From positions 739,788 to 803,787 of the forward strand of contig WMKK01000003.1 in assembly GCA_012295225.1 (NCBI GenBank): 64,000 nucleotides of DNA, written 5' to 3'. Shown piece after piece: positions 1 through 8,797 of this stretch. The notes beneath the pieces are model-generated. The model made no database searches. It was not told where the DNA came from and saw only the letters and a program-made list of their open reading frames with translations. Source of the DNA: Ostreococcus mediterraneus. Lineage: Eukaryota > Chlorophyta > Mamiellophyceae > Mamiellales > Bathycoccaceae. How positions within the stretch are numbered: position 1 is the stretch's first letter; each line of letters begins with the position of its first letter. Position numbers and translations under genes: made by a program.

Positions 1-23
1 CGCGGAACGATGAAAATGGATGC

Positions 24-3020
24 GTGCCACCGTCGGTGGCGATGGGCGCGGTCGCACAGGCGTCAGTGATGCGACGGCCGTTGGTTGAGACGACGGTGTC
101 GGTGAAGACGGATTTCGCGTCTCGCGTCGGCGGCGGCGCGACTTCGACGAAAGCTTTCGCGTCGCTGAAGAGTGCGCGCGAGCGCGCGATTGGAGAGGAT
201 GGAAAAACTGTGCCATTGCTATGTGAGGCGACGATTGCGGCGATGCGTGACGGTGCGAATCGAGTGAAGAGGGAAACGATGGAGTTGGGCGTGAGCGCGA
301 TGTTGAATGAGGACAAGACGAAAAAGCGAAGGAAAAAGGCGGATGCACCGGTGGTGGTGGGTGCGACAGCGGCGAGTGCTGTTGCGGTGGCACGAACGGG
401 TGGCAATGCGTCGACGAGCGCGGCACGCGATGCAGGTGCGGCGACGTCGGAGCCGACAAAGCCTAAGACAGCTGCGGACATCCGCGCCGAATTCGAAGCT
501 GAACAAAAGCGAGCCAAGTTAAAGGCGTCTAAGGGTAATTTTATTAAGACGAATTTGAAGCGCACGTACAAGTCCAAGGTAAAAAATGGTGCGCGTAAAA
601 AGGCGGCGACGCACTATCGCTACGGTGGTGGTCGGCGAGGGAAGAATAAGGCGGAGGATCGCGAAGACGCGCCAAAGGTTGACGCCGAACCGCCTTCAAT
701 TTGGGCGTCGGGCGACTGGACAGAGCCACCTCCCGAGGCGGATGTCGCCATGGTTGATAAGCTCACGCCGGCGAAGAAAGCGCTCAAGGCGAGAGAAGCT
801 GCGGATGGCTTAGCACGCGAGTACATTACCGCTGCCGCCGCGGAGTGCGCCAAGGCGGAGGCTGAGCGCCGCGCTCGACTTGAAGTTGGACCAGAAATGC
901 AAGCCGCAATCGCCCTCGCTGCGCGCGATCCAAGCGAAGAAAATCTCACTGATGTTTTAAAGCGTGGATTTGGCCACGATAACTTTCGACCTGGCCAGTT
1001 GGAGATTGTCCAGCGCGTGTTACGCGGGGAAAACACGTTGGCTATGCTGCCGACGGGCGCCGGGAAGAGTCTAACGTATCAACTTCCAGCCATGCTCCTT
1101 CCCGGGCTCACGCTTGTCGTGTCACCGTTACTCGCGCTCATGGCGGATCAGTTAGACTCACTTCCACCATCTCTACCAGGGGGGTCTTTACGAAGTGACA
1201 TGCATCGAAACGATATGTGGGAAACGTTGACGCGCTTGCGCGCTGGCGAATTCAAAGTTCTCTTCGTCTCCCCTGAACGACTATTGAATGAACACTTCGT
1301 GAACGACTTGTTAAATCTTCAAGGTGGGGTTTCCTTGGCGGTGATTGACGAAGCACACTGCGTGAGTGAATGGTCGCACAATTTCCGCCCAGCTTATCAT
1401 CGACTGGGGCGTATTCTAGGCGATCGCGTGCAGGCAAAGACGACGCTCGCGCTCACCGCCACGGCGACGAAAAAGACCGAATTATCCCTCATCAAACAGC
1501 TCGGAATTCCAAGCGACGGTGTACTGCGCAATGTGCGCGTGCGTGATAATTTAATTTTATCCGTCATGCGTGTTCCAGAGCTCGCACGCGAAAAGACATT
1601 GCTACACATGTTAAAGTATGACGAATTACTCCAAACCGGAAGCGTCATCGTGTACACGTCTTTTCGAGCCGACGCCGATAAAGTGGCGACATACTTGTAT
1701 GATAACGGCATCAAAGCCAAATCGTATCATGCAAAACAAGAACCTGCGCAGCGGCGTCAGACACAGAGCGAATTCATGATGAGTAAGATTCGCGTCGTCG
1801 TCGCCACCATCGCGTTTGGCATGGGATTGGACAAATCTGACGTGCGCGCGGTGATAAATTTTGCCCTTCCGCGCTCGCCCGAAGCATACATCCAACAAGC
1901 TGGACGCGCAGGGCGCGATGGTGCACCGGCGGCGTGCATTACGTTTATCGATCCAGTGGATTATTTGCGCTCCAGATCGTTGACCTACGCGGATGGCGTC
2001 GACCGTCCATCCATCACAAAGTTGCTCCAGCACATCTTTCAATCTGGTCCGGTGAGCGCAAAGGAAAGCACCGGCGAGAACGAGGCGTGGACGCCATGCG
2101 TCGGCGCCATCGCCGCGAATGAAATGGAAATCAAGCTCGACATGCGCATCGAGGCGATTGAAACCGTACTGTCGTGTTTGGATTTATGGGGTGAAGGATT
2201 GATTGATATTCGCTCTCGTGATCCGTCGGCGGTGAACGAGCTCGACGCTCAGCACGCCAAGGGTCTCATTCGCGTATTACCGGATCTGCGGGCGACGTGT
2301 GAGGCTGAGTTCTACGGTCGCTCGCCCGCGGAGATTGGTGAGGAGTGCCCACTTGCGGCGGCGATTGCCAAGCTCGTGCCGAAACCAAAGGCGTCCAAGT
2401 ACAAATTTAAAATTGTGGATGCGGCGATGCTCATGCAAAGTGGTTTTGACGATGTCGCCGCGCAGTTGAAGGCACTATCAAAACACGATCAAGTGCGGTA
2501 TGAGCTATCTGATCGCGCGGTGGGATTTGAGATTATTCGTCAACCGCCAAAAGACATCATACCGCTCGCCACAGCACTCGCCGACCATTGTCGGGACATC
2601 GAGGCATGTTCAGTCGGGAAGATTGACGCCTTGTACATCGCCATGGATAACGCCGCTAACGCCGAAAACGAAGATGCGCAGGGCGAATTATTACGTACAT
2701 GCCTGGCGGAGTACTTGGATGAGAACACAGACATGCTCCCGTCGCCGCCAGATGTGGTCAAGTGCGAGTCGACGTTGCTGGGCCCTGATGTCAAGACGTT
2801 GTTGGCGCATCGAAGCGGCGGTAAAGGTGGCGGGTCTGGTATGATGTCTGCGCGCGCAGTCGCTCGAATTTTACACGGGTTGAATTCACCCGCGTTCCCA
2901 AGTAAAGAATGGGCGCGCCATCACACGTGGAAGCGCCATAACGATGTGGATTTTAGTGTGATTTTAGCGCGCGCCGAAGAAGCCATCGCCTCTGCTCGCG
3001 GCATCGGTAAGAAAACGTAG
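24..3020 (+). CDS. RecQ4-type ATP-dependent DNA helicase (5' end may be outside window)
   Basis: A 3'-5' DNA helicase of the RecQ family, expected to act in the nucleus in replication initiation and repair. The core begins near residue 310 with the RecQ Q-motif region (FGHDNFRPGQ). Walker A (LPTGAGKS) is at about 342-349, the DEAH box at about 441-444, and motif VI (QQAGRAGRDG) near 623. The form SEWSHNFRPAY after DEAH is typical of human RECQL4 and plant RECQ5 rather than BLM-type RecQ. The basic N-terminal motif KGNFIKTNLK also resembles a motif conserved in RECQL4. The frame is open to the left edge and base 24 is a GTG, so the true start may lie upstream; the first in-frame ATG is at 42. 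No HRDC domain is evident. The helicase call is firm; the RECQ4 subtype is inference. Confidence 0.88.
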   Translation: MPPSVAMGAVAQASVMRRPLVETTVSVKTDFASRVGGGATSTKAFASLKSARERAIGEDGKTVPLLCEATIAAMRDGANRVKRETMELGVSAMLNEDKTKKRRKKADAPVVVGATAASAVAVARTGGNASTSAARDAGAATSEPTKPKTAADIRAEFEAEQKRAKLKASKGNFIKTNLKRTYKSKVKNGARKKAATHYRYGGGRRGKNKAEDREDAPKVDAEPPSIWASGDWTEPPPEADVAMVDKLTPAKKALKAREAADGLAREYITAAAAECAKAEAERRARLEVGPEMQAAIALAARDPSEENLTDVLKRGFGHDNFRPGQLEIVQRVLRGENTLAMLPTGAGKSLTYQLPAMLLPGLTLVVSPLLALMADQLDSLPPSLPGGSLRSDMHRNDMWETLTRLRAGEFKVLFVSPERLLNEHFVNDLLNLQGGVSLAVIDEAHCVSEWSHNFRPAYHRLGRILGDRVQAKTTLALTATATKKTELSLIKQLGIPSDGVLRNVRVRDNLILSVMRVPELAREKTLLHMLKYDELLQTGSVIVYTSFRADADKVATYLYDNGIKAKSYHAKQEPAQRRQTQSEFMMSKIRVVVATIAFGMGLDKSDVRAVINFALPRSPEAYIQQAGRAGRDGAPAACITFIDPVDYLRSRSLTYADGVDRPSITKLLQHIFQSGPVSAKESTGENEAWTPCVGAIAANEMEIKLDMRIEAIETVLSCLDLWGEGLIDIRSRDPSAVNELDAQHAKGLIRVLPDLRATCEAEFYGRSPAEIGEECPLAAAIAKLVPKPKASKYKFKIVDAAMLMQSGFDDVAAQLKALSKHDQVRYELSDRAVGFEIIRQPPKDIIPLATALADHCRDIEACSVGKIDALYIAMDNAANAENEDAQGELLRTCLAEYLDENTDMLPSPPDVVKCESTLLGPDVKTLLAHRSGGKGGGSGMMSARAVARILHGLNSPAFPSKEWARHHTWKRHNDVDFSVILARAEEAIASARGIGKKT

Positions 3021-3090
3021 TTTTAGAGACGCACCGCACTTGCGGTAGCGGCGGCTATAGTAATTGTTTACAGCAGTGTATATTCTAGTA

Positions 3091-4467
3091 TTATTCTTTA
3101 AAGCTTGTGCTTGATGCGAGCCTTTGCCCGGCGTTCGTGATGCCACCAACCAATCCGCTTCCAACCGTCGTGACGCCGCCGACCAATCCGCTTCCGACTG
3201 TCGCGACGCCGCCAACCAATCCGCTTCCAACGGTAGTGACGCCGCTCACGAGTCCACTTCCAACCGTCGCGACGCCACCGACGGCGCCACCGACAACGAA
3301 CGTGCCCGCATCGAATATACCGTTTCCAATGGCGCCCACGCCGTTGGTGATGCCACCAAAAATCTTTCGATGGAAATCATTGATTATTTCTTGCACCAAT
3401 CCCACGGCGACGCTTTTGCCCAATTCTCGCGGATTGCCAAGGAAGTTATTCAATTCCCAATGCGCGAACGAAAATGGCGTCTCAGCGACTGAACGAATTG
3501 ATAAGTTCCAGTCTGCGAGGGTGAGATTTTGCATCCGCAATACCGTCGGCGCGCGATGGATTTTGTCGCTTGACAACGCGCTCATTTCGTCGTCATTCAA
3601 CACTGGCACGCGTTGTAATTTATCTAAAATCGCCACCAATGCATACATGCGCTTAGTGAGATCGCTAGTGACACTTTGAATTGATTCGCCGATCGCGCCC
3701 GGAAGTTTCATAGCTTCTTGAATCTGTGCGTCGAACGACTTTTGCGTCGCTTCCAAGGAGCTCGTCAACCCACCGAAAAACGACGTCGCAGCTTCGGCGG
3801 GCGCGTCCGCTATCGCATCATCCTTCTTCTCCGTCAGCGTCGTCGTGACCGTCGTCGGAGGAGGTTTCATGATTTGATAGTTCTTCCTCTTCCCTGCGTC
3901 TTCGACGTAAACGCGCGCACCAGAGATGAATATCTCGTCTATATACGTCGTCATGAATCCCGCAATAAAATTTCCTCGCTGCACCCGCCCAATCGCTGAA
4001 AGAAAGTGCATGGCAATTTTAATCTCCTTAAACGACGCCAAGTGCGGAGATTTAAAATCAGCGTCATCGTTGCCATCTTTCTTAGGATTTCCAATCACCA
4101 ACCCGCGAATGACGACGGAATTCCAGCGCGCGCGAATGCTTTCGACGGTTACGTCGCACCGCGTTCTCTCGCTCGCCTCCTTCAACACCCGTGCCCGCAT
4201 CCACGCATCGATGCGCGCGTACACCGCATCCGGATGCGTGTATACGAATCCACCGACGATGACGACGGCGAAGATGCCGATGAGCACGAGGCGAGAGAGC
4301 GCGTACCACACCAAGGATGTCGGGGACAAACTTCCAAAACCAAAGCTCACCGTGGAAACAACGCGAATCTTTTGTCGCCCAAAGTCATAGTTGCCCGTGA
4401 TGACGTCTTCGGCGATGTGCTGGGCTAAGTTTTGAAGTACGTCTGGCGGGAGATGGGCGGTGGACAT
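3091..4467 (-). CDS. AsmA-like membrane-anchored protein with C-terminal glycine-rich repeats
   Basis: About 458 residues from the ATG at 4467. The frame is open up to 4611, but the MSTAHLPP start looks most natural. One strong membrane segment (LVLIGIFAVVIVGGFVYT) is followed by a region of the pattern 'VESIRARWNSVVIRGL, then NP, then IDEIFISGARVYVE'. That resembles the N-terminal beta unit of AsmA-like or bridge-type lipid-transfer proteins. This is a pattern match by eye, not a proven homology. A central part is rich in alanine and polar residues. The C-terminus holds tandem 11-residue units of the type GGVTTVGSGLV, encoded by a 33-bp minisatellite. It converges on the RecQ gene with about 70 bases between stops. 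Function unknown; membrane lipid handling is only a guess. Confidence 0.7.
   Translation of the reverse strand: MSTAHLPPDVLQNLAQHIAEDVITGNYDFGRQKIRVVSTVSFGFGSLSPTSLVWYALSRLVLIGIFAVVIVGGFVYTHPDAVYARIDAWMRARVLKEASERTRCDVTVESIRARWNSVVIRGLVIGNPKKDGNDDADFKSPHLASFKEIKIAMHFLSAIGRVQRGNFIAGFMTTYIDEIFISGARVYVEDAGKRKNYQIMKPPPTTVTTTLTEKKDDAIADAPAEAATSFFGGLTSSLEATQKSFDAQIQEAMKLPGAIGESIQSVTSDLTKRMYALVAILDKLQRVPVLNDDEMSALSSDKIHRAPTVLRMQNLTLADWNLSIRSVAETPFSFAHWELNNFLGNPRELGKSVAVGLVQEIINDFHRKIFGGITNGVGAIGNGIFDAGTFVVGGAVGGVATVGSGLVSGVTTVGSGLVGGVATVGSGLVGGVTTVGSGLVGGITNAGQRLASSTSFKE
3133..3291. repeat. 33-bp coding minisatellite
   Basis: Four to five imperfect 33-bp units lie head to tail. On the plus strand each starts like CCAATCCGCTTCCAACCGTC. 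They encode the 11-residue glycine/valine repeat at the C-terminus of the minus-strand AsmA-like protein. The unit length is a multiple of three, so copy changes keep the frame. Confidence 0.85.
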
Positions 4468-4629
4468 GACGTCGGCGTGCGGGAGCGCTCGGCGCGCGAG
4501 AGGCGCGAAGTGACGTGACAACTTCAAATTAATCGCTATTCGTATTACGCTACCGGTACATTTGTTTCGCACCTGTGATGGCACTGGATATGGCTTATAG
4601 ACAGAACACAAATCAAGAGCATGGGCGTT

Positions 4630-5202
4630 TTATCGCTCGCGGCGCGACCGTTCGCGTTCGCGGCTGCGCGACCTTGACCGCGACCTCGAACGTCGCTCGC
4701 TTTGCTTTTTAGCCTTCTTCGCCTCCTTTTTCATCTTTCGTCGACGACGACGCCGCTCGTACGACGAACTGGAACTACTACTCAAACTACTACTCGAACT
4801 ATCGCTGTCACTACCGTCATCCCGCCGTCGCCGTCGGCTCCGCTTATGTTTCTTGTCGCCATCCCGGTCGTCTTTGCGTCTCCGCGACGACGACTTCCCG
4901 CGCTTCTCACCCTTCGAACCGGGCGCTTCTAACCCCAACGCCGCCGCAATCGCCGCATCCTCTTTCGCCTTGATTGCCGCAAACTCCGTCGCGGCGTCTT
5001 TCGCGCTCGTCGGCGCGTCTTTGTCGTTCGCACCGCTCTCCCTGGTGTACCAAAACAAATCTTTACCCTTTTGCCAACGCCCGACGGACGCCTTGACGGA
5101 GTGCCCGAGGTAATGCTCGCGGTCGGCGTCGGATTTCACGTTATCCCACGAGAATTGATCGCGTCCACCGCGCGTACCGCCGCGCGCGGCGCCGTCAGCC
5201 AT
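4630..5202 (-). CDS. MMTAG2: MMTAG2-like protein (MMtag domain, Arg/Ser tail)
   Basis: 190 residues. The N-terminal 55 residues carry the conserved MMtag signature: RGGTRGGRDQFSWDNVK, then YLGHSVKASVGRWQKGKDLFWY, which matches human MMTAG2 (multiple myeloma tumour-associated protein 2) and its plant relatives closely. The rest is low-complexity: a lysine/arginine-rich stretch, an acidic serine run (DGSDSDSSSS), then an RS-repeat tail (RSRSRSRSRERERSRRER). That suggests a nuclear protein associated with RNA processing. The family's exact role is not established. Its start codon overlaps that of the divergent alcohol dehydrogenase in the palindrome CATG at 5200-5203, so at least one of the two starts may be misplaced. 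Confidence 0.88.
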   Translation of the reverse strand: MADGAARGGTRGGRDQFSWDNVKSDADREHYLGHSVKASVGRWQKGKDLFWYTRESGANDKDAPTSAKDAATEFAAIKAKEDAAIAAALGLEAPGSKGEKRGKSSSRRRKDDRDGDKKHKRSRRRRRDDGSDSDSSSSSLSSSSSSSYERRRRRRKMKKEAKKAKKQSERRSRSRSRSRSRERERSRRER

Positions 5203-6691
5203 GAGTTTTGACGCGTGCGCACGAATGGCGTCACTTTATCTCACGACGCTCGAGCGAGGCATGCGCGCCGCGCACGCGACGCACGCGACGTCGGTGAACG
5301 CGAACACCGCGAAATACTCGCGTACGAATCGTGCGTCGACGCCGCGACGGATGATGTCGCGCACCGCCGCGGCGGTGGCGCCGTTCGAATTCCAAACCGC
5401 AACGCGCATGGTTTTCGGACGCGGCGCGTTTGACCGCGTACCGGCGCTCGTTCGCGAGCTCGCCGAGCTCGAAGGCGTGGATACGACAAAGAATCCAGTT
5501 TTGATTGTCACTGGCGAGTCGGAGCGGTTTTCCAAGCCGCTTGAGGAGAAATTGGTGGGTGAGCTCGGGGCGCGCGCGGCGACGTTTCGGTGCCCGCGAG
5601 GCGAGCCCACGGTGGCGAGCGCGATCGCTTGCATCGAGTTCGCCACGAAAAACAAATGTGGGATCGTCGTAGCCGTCGGTGGGGGCACGGCGGTGGATAC
5701 GGCGAAGTGTGTGGCGGCGATGATTACCAACGGTGGAGCTGAGCCGGATTTATATGAATTTTTAGAAGTCGTCGGCCGCGCGCAACCTTTAACGAAGCGC
5801 ACGGCGCCGTTTATTGCGATTCCCACTACCGCTGGGCCTGGTGCGGAGGTGGCGAAGAATTCAGTTTTGGAGGCAGGCGATCGAAAGGTGTCAATGAGGC
5901 ATCCATTTATGTTACCATCCGTTGCGGTGCGTCGTCTTTGTCTTTGTCGTTTTTCTGGCTGTCCCGTTCATTTCTCGCGCCATCCATCGCGTGCGATTGA
6001 CTGACTTTGCATTGTTTCCATGCACGCGCAGGTTATTGACCCGCTATTAACATTGACGCTCCCGCGAGATGTCACCGCGCACACGGGCTTGGATGCGTTG
6101 ACGCAGTGCATTGAACCGTACGTATGCTGCGCGCCCAATCCGATGGTGGATGCGATTTCGATGGCGGGTATTCTCGCCGGTGCCGGCGCGCTCCGACGCG
6201 TTGTAGATGACGGTTCGGATATCGACGCGCGCGAACAAATGTGCTTGTGCTCGTACTATGGTGGATTGTCGCTAGCGAACGCGAAGCTCGGTGCCGTGCA
6301 CGGATTTAGCGGGACATTGGGCGGATTGTTGCACGCGCCGCACGGTGCCATTTGCGCCGCCCTCTTACCGCACTCGTGGACGATTAATATTGGCGCGTTA
6401 GAAGGACGCGTATCGAAAGATGACCCGGAGCTGGCCAAGCGAGCGCTCGCGCGGTACGTAGATGTCGCGCGCGCAATTACGGGTAATCCAAATGCCACTG
6501 CGCGAGACGGCGTCGCGTTTCTCGTCGACCTCGTCGAGCATTGCTCCGTGCCCGGTCTCGGGTCTTTTGGACTCAAACCGTCCGACTTCCCGAGCGTGAT
6601 TGAAAAGAGCAAGCAAAGTTCATCGATGAAGGGCAACGCCGTGGCGTTAAACGATGCCGAACTCGCGGAAATGTTACGTTTGGCCCTCTGA
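5201..6691 (+). CDS. Iron-containing alcohol dehydrogenase (two exons)
   Basis: Assembled as 5201-5926 joined to 6032-6691 (461 residues). The phase-0 intron 5927-6031 has donor GTGCGT, CTGAC at 6001-6005 and acceptor CGCAG. The join reads LPSVA then VIDPLLTLTLP, a usual Fe-ADH sequence. The NAD-binding turn GGGTAVDTAK, the IPTTAGPGAEV segment and metal-ligand histidines (HTGLDALTQCIE, AVHGFSGTLGG, LHAPHGAICA) are all present. It most resembles the mitochondrial hydroxyacid-oxoacid transhydrogenase (ADHFE1) and bacterial type III ADHs; the substrate cannot be told. The first 55 residues are Ala/Arg/Ser/Thr-rich and look like an organelle presequence. Alternative starts are ATG 5225 and 5261, which would avoid the start overlap with the MMTAG2-like gene. 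Confidence 0.88.
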
Positions 6692-6786
6692 CAACCGCGT
6701 CGTCAATGTCAATTCAATTCTTCCTCTTCTATTCGTAAACGCTACTACGTGTTATCTAATCGTGCGCTGTCAACGACAGCGACGCG

Positions 6787-7509
6787 CTATGTGGCTAATG
6801 CGTGCATGACTTCGCGCGCCCATCGCGTAATCTCCGCCGGCGCGTCGTCCGCGCTCGCCCAATCCTCGGATAACTTTGCGGCGTCCACATCCATCCGCCG
6901 ACCGACGCGCCTCCATCCCAATCTCAAACGTAACGCATTATCAATCGTGTGCCCCACAGCGTTGCAATCCGCGCTCACATTTTGATTACTCCTAAACGCG
7001 CTGCGATCTGGAATGATGTTTGTGTCGCCAATCGCAACCAACGCATACGTCGGCGTCGACGCGCCCGTTCCCGCGCTCGCGCTCGCCGCCGCGCGAAGCA
7101 CCTCACGCACCACCTCTCGCGCCTCCATCGCCGGCTCATCCCCTTCCGCGGTCTCTACGACGATGGCATACGCCACGCCTTGGTCGTCGTGCGCCTCAGG
7201 CGCGGCGATCGCGGCAGTGACGACGCGAGAAGGCGCGTCAACCACCTCGAGACGATTGGCATCAACGCACGAATCCAACGCCCGCGCGACGACACGCGCG
7301 GCGTCTCGCGCCATGGCACCGCCGAACGCAACGACACGTACCACACGCGCCTTGCGCGCTCGCGTTTCGCGCGCATCGTCGCGCGACGCGCGCGAGGCGA
7401 TGCCGAAACGCGACGCGTTGTGGCTGAGCACCCACTCGATGCACGCGCGAATCGCGTGCACGAACGACAGCGCGCGGTCCCACACCGCGTAAATTCGCGC
7501 GCTCTGCAT
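6787..7509 (-). CDS. Flavodoxin-fold-like protein, degenerate
   Basis: About 240 residues from the ATG at 7509; the frame is open to 7611. The C-terminal half (YALVAIGDTN, then CNAVGHTIDNALRLRLGWRRVGRRMDVDA) resembles the last third of a flavodoxin domain, where a strand ending in G-D is followed by an aromatic-poor loop, a helix and the ADxD-type end. An upstream stretch (YAIVVETAEGDEPAMEAREVV) could match the flavodoxin segment that follows the FMN phosphate loop. I do not see the phosphate-binding T-x-T-G-N loop, so FMN binding is doubtful. It converges on the alcohol dehydrogenase and diverges from the CCDC61-like gene. That it is coding is likely; the fold is a tentative reading. Confidence 0.55.
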   Translation of the reverse strand: MQSARIYAVWDRALSFVHAIRACIEWVLSHNASRFGIASRASRDDARETRARKARVVRVVAFGGAMARDAARVVARALDSCVDANRLEVVDAPSRVVTAAIAAPEAHDDQGVAYAIVVETAEGDEPAMEAREVVREVLRAAASASAGTGASTPTYALVAIGDTNIIPDRSAFRSNQNVSADCNAVGHTIDNALRLRLGWRRVGRRMDVDAAKLSEDWASADDAPAEITRWAREVMHALAT

Positions 7510-7626
7510 CACGCAACGCGTCCGGATGCACCGCGCGCGCCGGCGGTGGCGGTGCCGTCGACGCGACGGAAAACGCGCGCAGATGTGTGGACCGTTGTCA
7601 TTCATTCGCACGCATCATTCGCGCGC

Positions 7627-8751
7627 ATGCGCGTCATCGATCGCACGCTGCCCTTGCGCCATCGCCCCCATCGCGTGCGCGCGGTGATTCACGACGATGA
7701 GTCCGTGGAGATTGCCCTCGCGGACGACAGCGGGCGTCGGATGGATGCATCTGTGTCTGATGATTGTTTTGCAAATGTCTTCTCGCGCTCTTGGCTCGCC
7801 TCTATGTGCGCCAAGAGCGCGCGGGCGTCATCGACGACGCCGATGAGCGTGGATGCCTTTGTGCGCATGTTTTGTGATTGTCTCGATGCGGTGCGCGATG
7901 GGCGAGGGAAGGCACGAGGGTTGTTTCTTGATGTGTTGACGGCGAGTCAGGTGAGACGAGCCGCGCGCGGAGGCGACATCGAAGACGAAGAATTCGATGT
8001 AGATGACGATTCGAAGCGGTATTTACTGGCGACACGTGTGGATAAATATATAGGTCGCGTGTATTTTCCTTTGCCGCTCGAACGCGTTGGGGGAGATGGG
8101 GGACATTCACAACGTTCACATTCGTTGAACGCGTCGACGTCGACGTCGGCATCAGAATCAAAGTCGGCGTTGGTCAAGGAGAACGCGCGTTTGCGCGAGG
8201 CATTGCGTGAGGTTAAAGATGAGTTGGCGCGACGTAGTCGAAGGCGCGAGACGAACGCGACGTTGGTGCAGAAGAAGCAGGAGTTGGAATTGCGCGCGGC
8301 GAGAGAGGCTAAAGAAGCCGCGACGCAAAAGGCGGCGGCGGCGGAAGCTGCGCTGGCGGCGCGCGCCATAGAAGCCGCGGACGCAAAAGCCGCCGATGCT
8401 GCACGCATCGCTGAGCTCGAAGCCGAGGTTGCTGAATGCAAGGAGACTGAGAAGCGATTGCGTGTGAAATTGCGCGAGATGAACGCGAGATTGAAACAGA
8501 CGCAACGCTCGGCGGCGCGTTCAACCGTCAAGACTCAACCGACGCGCGACGACGATCCGCCAGTGACGTGGACACCGTCGCAGAGTACAAAACTTATAGA
8601 TGATGCGGCGGCGCGCGTGGTTGACGACGACAGGGATTGGCGCGTGGGTGTCGTTGAGGATGGCGTATTGGACGACATCGATAGACGTCTCAAATCGCTG
8701 CAAACGTTTCTCGCCGAAAAACGAAGCGCATTGCCGTCGCCGCACTCCTAG
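7627..8751 (+). CDS. CCDC61: CCDC61/VFL3-like centriole or basal-body protein
   Basis: 374 residues from ATG 7627; the upstream open frame is low-complexity and not believed. The N-terminal 150 residues match the CCDC61 head, a member of the XRCC4/SAS-6 superfamily. The clearest block is SKRYLLATRVDKYIGRVYFPLPL, against RYLI.YSVEFDRIHYPLPL in vertebrate CCDC61. It is preceded by a helix with SVDAFVRMFCDCLDA and a strand ending LFLDVLTASQVRRA. A long Ala/Glu/Lys coiled coil follows from about 170 to 300, then a C-terminal tail (DDIDRRLKSLQTFLAEKR). VFL3, the Chlamydomonas homologue, orients basal bodies and their rootlets. Finding it matters if the alga lacks flagella. The assignment rests on the YFPLPL block and the architecture. 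Confidence 0.72.
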   Translation: MRVIDRTLPLRHRPHRVRAVIHDDESVEIALADDSGRRMDASVSDDCFANVFSRSWLASMCAKSARASSTTPMSVDAFVRMFCDCLDAVRDGRGKARGLFLDVLTASQVRRAARGGDIEDEEFDVDDDSKRYLLATRVDKYIGRVYFPLPLERVGGDGGHSQRSHSLNASTSTSASESKSALVKENARLREALREVKDELARRSRRRETNATLVQKKQELELRAAREAKEAATQKAAAAEAALAARAIEAADAKAADAARIAELEAEVAECKETEKRLRVKLREMNARLKQTQRSAARSTVKTQPTRDDDPPVTWTPSQSTKLIDDAAARVVDDDRDWRVGVVEDGVLDDIDRRLKSLQTFLAEKRSALPSPHS

Positions 8752-8797
8752 AATTCTATGCTTGTAAAATAAAAATTCAAGACTACGTAGTATACAA

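Noticed and set aside
6949-7626. Long Arg/His-rich extension before the CCDC61-like start
   Set aside because: It overlaps the minus-strand flavodoxin-like gene and has no homology. The start at 7627 fits the family's length.
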